Shown here piece by piece: positions 1 to 5,741 of a stretch of 5,741 bases of DNA; positions within the stretch are counted from its first letter, which is position 1; every line of letters starts with the position of its first letter. Below the pieces are notes generated by a model, which did not search any database, had not been told where the DNA came from, and was given only the letters and a program-made list of their open reading frames with translations. This stretch comes from JBBCJT01 sp037190665 (lineage in GTDB: Bacteria > Pseudomonadota > Alphaproteobacteria > Acetobacterales > Acetobacteraceae): assembly GCA_037190665.1 (NCBI GenBank), contig JBBCJT010000072.1:1-5741 (forward strand), read 5' to 3'. The translations under genes were made by a program, and so were the position numbers.

Positions 1-555
1 AGCGACATCGGCCATCTGTCTCGGCAGATCCGGATCAGGCAGAGCCTTGAGTGCGCTGGCGCGGCCTTCGGGCGAAGCCGTTGCCATCGAGGCCACCTCG
101 GCCGCGGCCACAACGTCCGAAGCCCCGGCACGCTTCGCCGCATCGAAGACACGCTCCTGCCAGAAGCCCACTTCGTTTCCGACATGACCGGTCGCGACGA
201 ACAGGACGGCCGGCATGCCGCGTGCTGCCAGCAGCGGCAGCGCATATTCGACGTTGTCGCGCCAGCCGTCATCGAACGTGATCAGCAGCGGGCAGACAGG
301 AAGGTTTCCGCCGGCGGCAGCACGCTCCACCGTCGCAAGATCAACGACGGTGTACCAGCGGGCGAAAAAAGCCAGGCAGGCGGCGAATTCGTCCGCCGTC
401 ACGGTGTAAGTCGGATTCGCTCCGGCCGCTCGGGGGTCCTCCGGAGGCAGAACACGATGAAACATGACGACGGTCAACACACGACGGTTGTGCAGCCGAT
501 GGAGGAGGCGCGCGACACCGACGGCGTACAGAAAGCGTTTGGCAAAAGATCGCAT
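1..555 (-). CDS. Polysaccharide deacetylase (NodB-type), 5' part only
   Basis: The first 185 residues of a carbohydrate esterase 4-type (NodB homology) deacetylase are present; the reading frame stays open to the window edge, so the C-terminal part is missing. The diagnostic motif TFDDGWRDN is at residues 93-101: D95 is expected to be the catalytic base and D96 a metal ligand. It is preceded by the N-terminal strand motif VVMFHRVLPP (29-38) and followed by the strand MPAVLFVATGHVG (114-126), all in the usual family order. The second metal-binding motif (H-S/T-x-x-H) would lie beyond the edge. Such enzymes remove N- or O-acetyl groups from polysaccharides. The N-terminus is basic and not a clear signal peptide, so location is uncertain. 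ATG at 555 starts 16 nt after the stop of the exported-protein gene; the Shine-Dalgarno is weak (GGGC), suggesting co-translation within the operon. Membership of the exosortase-associated deacetylase subfamily is likely from context but not shown here. Confidence 0.9.
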   Translation of the reverse strand, partial: MRSFAKRFLYAVGVARLLHRLHNRRVLTVVMFHRVLPPEDPRAAGANPTYTVTADEFAACLAFFARWYTVVDLATVERAAAGGNLPVCPLLITFDDGWRDNVEYALPLLAARGMPAVLFVATGHVGNEVGFWQERVFDAAKRAGASDVVAAAEVASMATASPEGRASALKALPDPDLPRQMADVA

Positions 556-571
556 GGAGCCGGCAGTTGCC

Positions 572-2686
572 CTATCTCGAACCCGGGCCGCAGGTTGGCG
601 CCCGGTGGCCAGCCCGCGAGTACCCGCGCGGGACGATGGCGAATGTCGGGGTGCGCTGATAGTCGGCCAGCGATGTGCCCAGCATCTGCCGCGAGAGTGC
701 GGAGAAGAGATCGGCCGCCTGCTGCAGGCCCAGGCTATTGTATAGTCCGGCCAAGGTTGCCAGCGCCAAGGCGTTATAGCCGACGGAGCCCCAGGGTTTT
801 GAAGGAAGTAAGCGCCGCTCTTCCGACTGGCGATCGATCTCCGCCCAGGTGGGAAACGCAGTTCCCTGCAGCGGTTGCTGGGATCGGGAATCAGATACAG
901 CAAGCTGGTAGGCAACACCGAGAGTCGGCCTGAATCCATTTCCTTCATTGACGAAGCGGCCGATAAGAAAATTCGACTGCCATCGCAGGAATGAAACCGC
1001 ATGCTCGTTACCGCGCATCACGGCGATTGCGCTGGTCATAGCGAAGTAGTCTTGCTGCCAAGGTGCAATGAGTCCGGGATCACGATTCGTGCCTGGGATC
1101 CATCCATGCGGCGCGCCCTGCCTGCTCGTCCAATCCGAAATGCTGCTGGCAAGAAAGCTCCAATTGTTATCCGCGATCTTGCGGAAATACGCCGCCTCCG
1201 GTGTGCCATCCGGACTCAACCACGCCGCATTGTCGATATCCCGCAGGGTCCATGCCTGCGCGCGCACCTGCCCGCGATTCGCCACCAAGCCACGTCCATC
1301 CTGGCGGCTCGCGGGGTACGCCGACAGGATGACGCCGGCCGCTTGCCCCTGGAGGTTGTCCAACAGCCACCGCTCACCGGTCAGGATGTAGGGCACGGCA
1401 GACGACGCAGGATGATGGGCGAGTTCAGGAGTCCACCCCGTATCACGCGGCACCGGCTGGGTCAGCGTAGGATTGCCACGCTGATCGGCCCATAGTTTTG
1501 GATGGTCAGTCAGGGTCAGCCAGCCGTTGCGCCCCGGATCCCAGAAGTGCCAGGGAATGCCGCCACCTGCCTCCGCCTGTCCCATCGCATACGCAGCAGC
1601 ACGCGGATCCGCGCTGATCAGCCAGGCCGCCTGCCAGAGCGTCACGGTGCCGATATCGCCCCGGCCGCCGGTCGTCCCCATGTACTGGGTGAACCCGCGC
1701 GGCGAGAGCGGCGTATCCCAGGCAGGGGCGCTCATCCCCTGCGCCATGCGTCCCAGCAGGCGCTCATCGACTCCGGCCGCGATGTCGAAGTTCGGCACTG
1801 CGCCCGTGTCGGCGAGATAGACCACGTCATGATGCACGCCGATGACCGGTGCGGCGGCTCCCCCGCGCCCGACAGCCCGCGTCCGGCCGAAGCCCTGGTA
1901 CTGGGCCTGACGGAACGGCTCGGTCCGCAGCGCCTCACGCCCATCCAGGGTGAGACGAAGGGCATACTCGGCCGCACCGCCGCTGCGCTGCATCGCCAGG
2001 TCGTTGCGAATCCAGACGGCAACCCACAGCGTTCCGTCGAATCGCACCGCGAGGTCGGCAATCAGCCGCGGCGTCGCCGCACTCCCCACCGCTTCCGATG
2101 GCACCGGAAGCGCAATGCGGATCTGGCTCGCGAGAGCACCATCCTGCCACATCGCACCCGCTGCCGGGCTGGCCGCTTGCGTCTGCGCGAGCTTCACCAG
2201 ATCGACGCGCCACGGCGCGCCACCGCTGGACGGAGCGATCTCCAGCATCGCACCGCGGCCGTTCAGCGCCGCGGCAAGATCGATCGGGCGTGCAGGTTCG
2301 GCATTGCCGCGTGCAAGCATCACCGAAGTCCACTCGCCAGCACGAAGGGCGGGTGCAGCGAGACTCACCACCGCATGCCGGACCGAACCGTCGCCATGGC
2401 GTGTCTTCACATCGAGCTGCACAGGCAGCGCACGCGCCCCGCCCGCCGGTCGGGCAAGCAGCGTGGCATCGCGAGGCACGTCACCGCGCCGGAAAACCTG
2501 CCCGAACACCGCCACGCTGCCCCCCGCGGCAGGCCCCCGCAGCATGACGGCCACGATATCGCCAGATTGGCTCGGGCAAGGCACCGCCGGCGCGCGCACC
2601 GCACCCGACCGCTGCGCCCAGCTCGAACGCCCGCCCAGCATCATCGCGCCCGCGATAGCGGCGAGTTCCCGGCGACCGAGCATCAT
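572..2686 (-). CDS. Exported 704-aa protein of unknown function, possible polysaccharide lyase/hydrolase-like
   Basis: I do not recognise this gene with certainty. The N-terminus has a twin-arginine-like signal (GRRELAAIAGAMMLGG, residues 4-19) with a plausible cleavage site SWA|QR after A24, so the product is probably exported by Tat or Sec. Residues about 40-290 look beta-rich. The segment FGQVFRRGDVP (61-71) followed by LPVQLDVKTRHGDGSVRHAV (87-106) resembles the N-terminal RIFT-barrel domain of YetA/PcRGLX-type (PL26-like) exo-rhamnogalacturonan lyases. Residues about 330-670 are rich in Trp, His and helical segments (WHFWDPG 379-385, WTPELAHHPASS 418-429, PHGWIPG 526-532, NEGNGFRPTLG 580-590, PWGSVGYNALALATLAGLYN 631-650), compatible with an alpha/alpha toroid as in many lyases and hydrolases. 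ATG at 2686 overlaps the glycosyltransferase stop as ATGA, with GGGAG 7 nt upstream; a second ATG follows at once. There is no C-terminal PEP-CTERM sorting signal. By position it should act on the polysaccharide made by this operon; that is inference. Confidence 0.88.
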   Translation of the reverse strand: MMLGRRELAAIAGAMMLGGRSSWAQRSGAVRAPAVPCPSQSGDIVAVMLRGPAAGGSVAVFGQVFRRGDVPRDATLLARPAGGARALPVQLDVKTRHGDGSVRHAVVSLAAPALRAGEWTSVMLARGNAEPARPIDLAAALNGRGAMLEIAPSSGGAPWRVDLVKLAQTQAASPAAGAMWQDGALASQIRIALPVPSEAVGSAATPRLIADLAVRFDGTLWVAVWIRNDLAMQRSGGAAEYALRLTLDGREALRTEPFRQAQYQGFGRTRAVGRGGAAAPVIGVHHDVVYLADTGAVPNFDIAAGVDERLLGRMAQGMSAPAWDTPLSPRGFTQYMGTTGGRGDIGTVTLWQAAWLISADPRAAAYAMGQAEAGGGIPWHFWDPGRNGWLTLTDHPKLWADQRGNPTLTQPVPRDTGWTPELAHHPASSAVPYILTGERWLLDNLQGQAAGVILSAYPASRQDGRGLVANRGQVRAQAWTLRDIDNAAWLSPDGTPEAAYFRKIADNNWSFLASSISDWTSRQGAPHGWIPGTNRDPGLIAPWQQDYFAMTSAIAVMRGNEHAVSFLRWQSNFLIGRFVNEGNGFRPTLGVAYQLAVSDSRSQQPLQGTAFPTWAEIDRQSEERRLLPSKPWGSVGYNALALATLAGLYNSLGLQQAADLFSALSRQMLGTSLADYQRTPTFAIVPRGYSRAGHRAPTCGPGSR

Positions 2687-3867
2687 GATGCATCTCCCAA
2701 CAACCGGCGGAACAAGGCGATCTGGCCGGCCGTCGTCGCCTCCCAGCTGAAACCTTCGGCATATGCGCGGGTTGCCGCGCGCGACGGCGGCCTGTCCGCC
2801 AGTACCCTGACAGCGGCGGCGATGGCCCCGCCCGTTGCCTCGTCAACGACGATGCCGGCCTCGGGTGATGCCACGGCTTCCCGCGATCCCCACGCAGGGG
2901 TGGCGACGACCGGTGTCCCGCACGCCATTGATTCGAGCAGGACGTTCGCCCATCCCTCGCGGCTCGACGCCAGCACCATGATATCGGCCGCGGTGTAATA
3001 GAACGGCAGGCGCGCATGCGGCTGGGGGCCCGCAAAGCGCACGCGGTCCGACACGCCGAGCCGGACCGCAAGGCCTTCCAGCGCGGCCCGCTCAGGGCCG
3101 TCGCCCACGATCATCAGCCGGAACTCAGGTAACGATGCCAGCGCCTCTATCGTCAGATGATGCCCCTTACGGGCGATCAGATGGCCCACCGACAGCAAGG
3201 TCGGTCCATCGATACCCAGTTCGGCACGCGCAGCGTCGCGATCGGCCACTGGATGGAACTGGTGCAGGTCGACACCATTGCGCAGCACCGTGACCTTGTC
3301 GTCGGCGACACCGAGTCCAGTCAGCCCCTGCTTCAGGGATTCGCTTACCGCGATGAGGGCGTCGGCGCGCGAAACAGCACGACGGATCAGTCTTCCGGGC
3401 AACGCGTAGCCCGGCCACTCACTCGTGTCCGATCCGCGCGCCGTGATGACGACCTTGCAGCTGAAATGCTGCCCCAGCCACACCGCCGCGACGCCGTCGG
3501 GATAAAGGTAATGGGCATCGATCACGTCGAAGCTCAGCCCGTCCCGGATCAGCCGATCCAGCGCACGCCGCGCAACGTGGAACAGGGACAGCGGATTGGA
3601 GACCTGTCCGATGCCGGGCACGGCGAGGAAGCGCGGGTGATGGACTGTCAGCCCGTGGCGTTCCTCCCTCGCGGGAACGGCATTCATCGGTGCGCGTCCG
3701 GGGAACCACGGAACGGGCGCGAGGACGGTGCTAGTCGCCTCGCCGCTTGCGACCAGGTGTCGCAGCCGATTTTCGACGAACACGCCATGATTGGGCTGGC
3801 GCGCGTTCGGATACAGCGTCGTGAAGGTCAGCAGGCGCAGGGGCGACGGGCTCGACGGAGCGGCCAT
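2683..3867 (-). CDS. Glycosyltransferase, GT4 family (GT-B fold), exosortase/EPS locus type
   Basis: This is a cytoplasmic retaining glycosyltransferase that would move a sugar from a nucleotide donor to a lipid-linked or growing glycan. Counting from ATG at 3867 (394 aa), the N-terminal acceptor domain opens with LRLLTFTTLYPNARQPNHGV (10-29) and VENRLRHL, the pattern of exosortase-linked glycosyltransferases. The interdomain region carries VTVLRNGVDLHQFHP (about 192-206). The donor domain has LLSVGHLIARKGHH (about 224-237), with R/K expected to bind phosphate, VGDGPER (about 254-260), and the E-x7-E signature EGWANVLLE (304-312) followed by SMACGTPVVAT. The length is normal for the family. 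The start is uncertain: the frame extends to ATG at 3930 (GAGGA 8 nt upstream) and GTG at 3936. I prefer 3867 because GGGA lies 7 nt upstream, the conserved domain begins about ten residues later, and it reduces overlap with the preceding small gene. The 3' end overlaps the next gene by 4 nt, implying translational coupling. Confidence 0.93.
   Translation of the reverse strand: MAAPSSPSPLRLLTFTTLYPNARQPNHGVFVENRLRHLVASGEATSTVLAPVPWFPGRAPMNAVPAREERHGLTVHHPRFLAVPGIGQVSNPLSLFHVARRALDRLIRDGLSFDVIDAHYLYPDGVAAVWLGQHFSCKVVITARGSDTSEWPGYALPGRLIRRAVSRADALIAVSESLKQGLTGLGVADDKVTVLRNGVDLHQFHPVADRDAARAELGIDGPTLLSVGHLIARKGHHLTIEALASLPEFRLMIVGDGPERAALEGLAVRLGVSDRVRFAGPQPHARLPFYYTAADIMVLASSREGWANVLLESMACGTPVVATPAWGSREAVASPEAGIVVDEATGGAIAAAVRVLADRPPSRAATRAYAEGFSWEATTAGQIALFRRLLGDAS
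2694..2698 (-). promoter_or_regulatory. Shine-Dalgarno for the exported-protein gene inside the glycosyltransferase 3' end
   Basis: GGGAG (2698-2694) lies 7 nt upstream of ATG 2686, within the last codons of the glycosyltransferase gene. Together with the ATGA stop/start overlap it indicates translational coupling of the two genes and supports the chosen start. Confidence 0.65.
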
Positions 3868-4075
3868 GACCGTTTCCCGCGTCACCGCGCTTGCGTCTCG
3901 TTCGGCTGTCAGCGGTCGCATCCGCGCCATCTGCACGATCCTCGCTTGCTAGCGCGGAATCGTCGCGCATATCGAACGGCGACCAGAGGATGCCGAACTT
4001 GCGCGGATCGCCAATGCTCCATAGGGCCAGCCAGAAGACGCCGATGAGCATCGAGAGATAGTAAAGGGCCTGCAC
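3731..4075 (-). CDS. Small single-pass membrane protein with charged C-terminal tail; 3' boundary uncertain
   Basis: The frame starts at GTG 4075, 25 nt after the ligase stop, with GGAG 11 nt upstream. The first 38 residues look genuinely coding: a hydrophobic helix ALYYLSMLIGVFWLALWSI (3-21) followed by GDPRKFGILWSPFDMRDD (22-39), then an acidic and finally basic tail (SRTRRKRG, about 57-64). Small proteins of this style, with one helix and a W-P-F-D motif, sit between ligase and glycosyltransferase genes in exosortase loci as I recall them; no function is known to me. The open frame formally gives 114 residues, but everything beyond about residue 65 lies in an alternative frame of the glycosyltransferase and looks like shadow sequence. 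Either the two genes overlap by about 137 nt, or the native stop has been lost by a frameshift. The existence of the gene is fairly secure; its end is not. Confidence 0.62.
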   Translation of the reverse strand: MQALYYLSMLIGVFWLALWSIGDPRKFGILWSPFDMRDDSALASEDRADGADATADSRTRRKRGDAGNGHGRSVEPVAPAPADLHDAVSERAPAQSWRVRRKSAATPGRKRRGD

Positions 4076-4086
4076 GGGCGGTATTG

Positions 4087-4090
4087 CTCC
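4087..4090 (-). promoter_or_regulatory. Shine-Dalgarno deciding the GTG start of the small membrane protein
   Basis: GGAG (4090-4087) lies 11 nt upstream of GTG 4075 and downstream of the ligase stop. It favours the GTG start over the ATGATG at 4104, which overlaps the ligase stop, is in a different frame and has no purine-rich motif in front. Confidence 0.5.
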
Positions 4091-4100
4091 AGCAAGGACA

Positions 4101-5438
4101 TCATGGTGACAGCGTTCGCCGGGAAGTGGTCACCGCACCGGCGGCACGAAGGCTTGGCGTGCGCCAACCGAGGCGAGCCACTGGTTCCGCAGCCTGTACA
4201 GGCACGGCCTTCACCACCAAGGCGTATGTCGCGGCCATGACGACAAGCAAGGTCCATGCCACATCCCAGTAACTGAGGGACAGAAAGGATCCTCCCGAGC
4301 AATAGGCGACGATCGACACCTGTGTCATGCGGGCCAGATCTACGGTCCACTGCAGGTCCGGTCTCCCGCGGGCCAAGCGAGTAGTGCGGATTGAGTAGAG
4401 AACGCCGAAGACGAGGATGCCTGTCCACACGAAGAACACTACGAATCCGTGCTCACCCAGCACTTCAAGCCAGATGTTGTGGGCAGCACGCGCCATCGTA
4501 TCGGGTGAAACCATGTTCACGACGGATTGCTGGTAAAATCCGAGGAAGCCCGTACCCACGAGCGGCCGCATCAACGCCAGCTTGATGATAGCAAGCCAGA
4601 TCGTAATTCGCCCCATCGCCGACCCATCTTCCTGATAGTTGGAGATGGTGTTCATCCGCTCCACCCAGCTTGCGGGCATGAAGAGGATCGCCACCGCGAG
4701 GGCCGCAACGATGCCAATACCGGAAACGATCTTGCCGGGACTGCGCAGCCAAAGAAACCCGGCGGTCGCGGCAAGTCCGAGCAACGCGCCCCGCGACTGG
4801 CTGCCAACGACTGCGAACAGCGTGCAGACCATCGCTGCCACGAGTCCCATTCGCACAATGGCATACGGGGACTGCAAGCGCAGATAGTTCATCAACGGAA
4901 TGGCCACCAGCAACGCGACCGCCAGATGGTTGCGGTCCTTGATCATGCTGTTGGGTGGGCCAAGAACGATGAACCCTCCCCCGGTCATCACTGTAAAGAT
5001 CCCGCCCTTCACGCCGTAGTAGCCCAACGAGATCACGATCAGCCAGATCATGGCGTGGATACGCCGGCGTTCCGTCAGCAGCGCAGCAGTCAGAAGCAGG
5101 CCGAGCAATACCTTGATGGTGCGATCCCACTTGGCCCACACCCCCTCCGAGGGACCAAGCGCGGTGATGGAGGTGATCGTGATGCCGACGGCGAAGATCA
5201 GCATCAGCACCGTCACGCCGTTCACGGCCGGGCGCTTCGGCTCGCGGGCGACGAGGCAGCCGAAGAGCATCACCAGGAAGGACATCATCGCCCACGGCAT
5301 GGTCTGCGCGAACCCCCAAACCTCCCGGTGGGGGTTCATGAAGGAGATCCACGACCAGACCAGCACGCCGACAAACGGCTGTGCCGCTGCCATCACGAGC
5401 AGCGGCACAAGCACGAGAGTCAGGGCAAGATCACGCAC
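4101..5438 (-). CDS. Putative O-glycosylation ligase, exosortase A system-associated (O-antigen ligase/Wzy-like)
   Basis: This 445-residue inner-membrane protein has roughly a dozen hydrophobic segments spread from residue 5 to about 412. It matches the Wzy_C/WaaL-like family member found in exosortase A loci. Visible hallmarks are FVGVLVWSWISFMNPHREVW near the N-terminus (22-41), SMIKDRNHLAVAL (164-176), GSQSRGALLGLAA (212-224), and the periplasmic-loop motif ARAAHNIWLEVLGEHG (316-331). R216 and H320 or H330 are candidates for the Arg and His known to be essential in WaaL-type ligases; this assignment is inference. The family transfers or polymerises undecaprenyl-linked glycans on the periplasmic side; here the acceptor could be exopolysaccharide or exported protein. 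Translation starts at GTG 5438, 12 nt after the TPR gene stop, with GAGG 10 nt upstream overlapping that stop. A charged 30-residue tail follows the last helix. The TGA stop sits inside CCATGATG. Confidence 0.92.
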   Translation of the reverse strand: MRDLALTLVLVPLLVMAAAQPFVGVLVWSWISFMNPHREVWGFAQTMPWAMMSFLVMLFGCLVAREPKRPAVNGVTVLMLIFAVGITITSITALGPSEGVWAKWDRTIKVLLGLLLTAALLTERRRIHAMIWLIVISLGYYGVKGGIFTVMTGGGFIVLGPPNSMIKDRNHLAVALLVAIPLMNYLRLQSPYAIVRMGLVAAMVCTLFAVVGSQSRGALLGLAATAGFLWLRSPGKIVSGIGIVAALAVAILFMPASWVERMNTISNYQEDGSAMGRITIWLAIIKLALMRPLVGTGFLGFYQQSVVNMVSPDTMARAAHNIWLEVLGEHGFVVFFVWTGILVFGVLYSIRTTRLARGRPDLQWTVDLARMTQVSIVAYCSGGSFLSLSYWDVAWTLLVVMAATYALVVKAVPVQAAEPVARLGWRTPSLRAAGAVTTSRRTLSP

Positions 5439-5450
5439 GCGAAGTGGACC

Positions 5451-5741
5451 TCAGCCGCCCGCGCGCAGCTCGTCGAGCAGCCGTGTCGCGGCCTCCCGCT
5501 CGGGGAAGGTCACATCCGCGGCCACCACCCGCTCGAGCACCTTGCGTGCCTCCTCCTTCTGGCCTGCCCGGTTCAGCGTGTACGCGAACCGGTAGAAGAT
5601 GCCCGGGTCGGCCCGCTCGCGGGAGGCGGAGACCGCCGCCGCCTGCCGCATCAGCGGCACCGCTTCCTGCACCTTGCCGCCACGCGCCAGGATCCAGCCC
5701 AGCGTGTCCGACGTCTCCGCCGACGGGTTGAGGAAATAGCC
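5451..5741 (-). CDS. prsT: PrsT-like TPR-repeat protein of the XrtA/PEP-CTERM system, 3' end only
   Basis: The last 96 codons of a longer gene enter from the right edge in an open frame and end in TGA (5453-5451). Two helix-turn-helix TPR units are visible: DTLGWILARGGKVQEAVPLM followed by a helix ending in AAAVSA, then IFYRFAYTLNRAGQKEEARK followed by VLERVVAAD. A capping helix EREAATRLLDELRAGG closes the protein. The pattern 'TLGWIL..G...A..LL(M)RQA' near the C-terminus followed by a final 'FPE(R)..A..LL..L' segment is what I recall of PrsT, the long lipoprotein-type TPR protein of exosortase loci. The signal peptide and most repeats lie outside the window. The following ligase gene starts 12 nt downstream, so the two are likely co-transcribed. 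TPR identity is firm; the PrsT name rests partly on the neighbouring ligase. Confidence 0.8.
   Translation of the reverse strand, partial: GYFLNPSAETSDTLGWILARGGKVQEAVPLMRQAAAVSASRERADPGIFYRFAYTLNRAGQKEEARKVLERVVAADVTFPEREAATRLLDELRAGG

Noticed and set aside
556..571. Possible terminator between the exported-protein and deacetylase genes
   Set aside because: The gap is only 16 nt, with no extended stem and no T-run on the transcribed strand.
572..640. Possible PEP-CTERM sorting signal at the C-terminus of the exported protein
   Set aside because: The last residues (TFAIVPRGYSRAGHRAPTCG and on) contain no V-P-E-P motif, no transmembrane helix and no terminal Arg cluster.
184..933. 249-codon plus-strand frame
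   Set aside because: It is antisense to the deacetylase, whose TFDDG motif proves the minus frame. The product is low-complexity and Arg-rich.
1502..2998. 498-codon open frame on the plus strand
   Set aside because: It lies antisense to the exported-protein gene and the glycosyltransferase 3' end. Its product is Arg/His/Pro-rich with no domain, hydrophobic pattern or plausible start, as expected for a shadow frame in GC-rich DNA.
3157..4047. 296-codon plus-strand frame
   Set aside because: It is antisense to the glycosyltransferase, whose E-x7-E and other motifs prove the minus frame.
4465..5352. 295-codon minus-strand frame overlapping the ligase
   Set aside because: It is out of frame with the multi-helix ligase and gives an Arg/Asp/His-rich product with no membrane segments or motif.

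Overview
This window is about 5.7 kb of GC-rich DNA. Six genes run head to tail on the minus strand and cover nearly all of it. Every junction is short or overlapping: 12 nt, 25 nt, a long overlap, a 4-nt ATGA overlap and 16 nt. The set therefore reads as one operon transcribed right to left. I see no rRNA, tRNA, CRISPR array, insertion sequence or convincing internal terminator, and no gene-free stretch over 300 bases.

In transcription order the layout is as follows. (1) 5741-5451 holds the last 96 codons of a TPR-repeat protein that looks like PrsT of the exosortase A (XrtA/PEP-CTERM) system; its 5' part lies outside the window. (2) 5438-4101 encodes a polytopic membrane protein of the O-antigen ligase/polymerase type, matching the exosortase-A-associated 'putative O-glycosylation ligase'. 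(3) 4075-3731 encodes a small single-pass membrane protein with a GTG start; its 3' end overlaps the next gene. (4) 3867-2683 encodes a GT4-type glycosyltransferase with the E-x7-E motif. (5) 2686-572 encodes a 704-residue exported protein with a twin-arginine-like signal peptide. It has a beta-rich N-terminal half and a Trp/aromatic-rich, probably helical C-terminal half; I cannot name it confidently, but its N-terminal domain recalls YetA/PcRGLX-type polysaccharide lyases. (6) 555-1 encodes the first 185 residues of a NodB-type polysaccharide deacetylase (TFDDG motif); its 3' end lies outside the window.

The combination of PrsT-like TPR protein, exosortase-type ligase, small membrane protein, glycosyltransferase and polysaccharide deacetylase is typical of the exopolysaccharide/XrtA loci of Gram-negative bacteria. 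Gene style, GC bias and my recollection of similar clusters suggest an alphaproteobacterium of the Sphingomonadales; this is inference. The likely joint job is to build, modify and export an extracellular polysaccharide, or to glycosylate PEP-CTERM-type exported proteins. The glycosyltransferase would add sugars in the cytoplasm, the ligase would transfer or polymerise glycan on the periplasmic side, and the deacetylase and the exported protein would modify the product. The exosortase itself is not in the window.

The two points most worth following are the unrecognised exported protein (gene 5) and the small membrane protein (gene 3), whose reading frame and boundaries are unusual.
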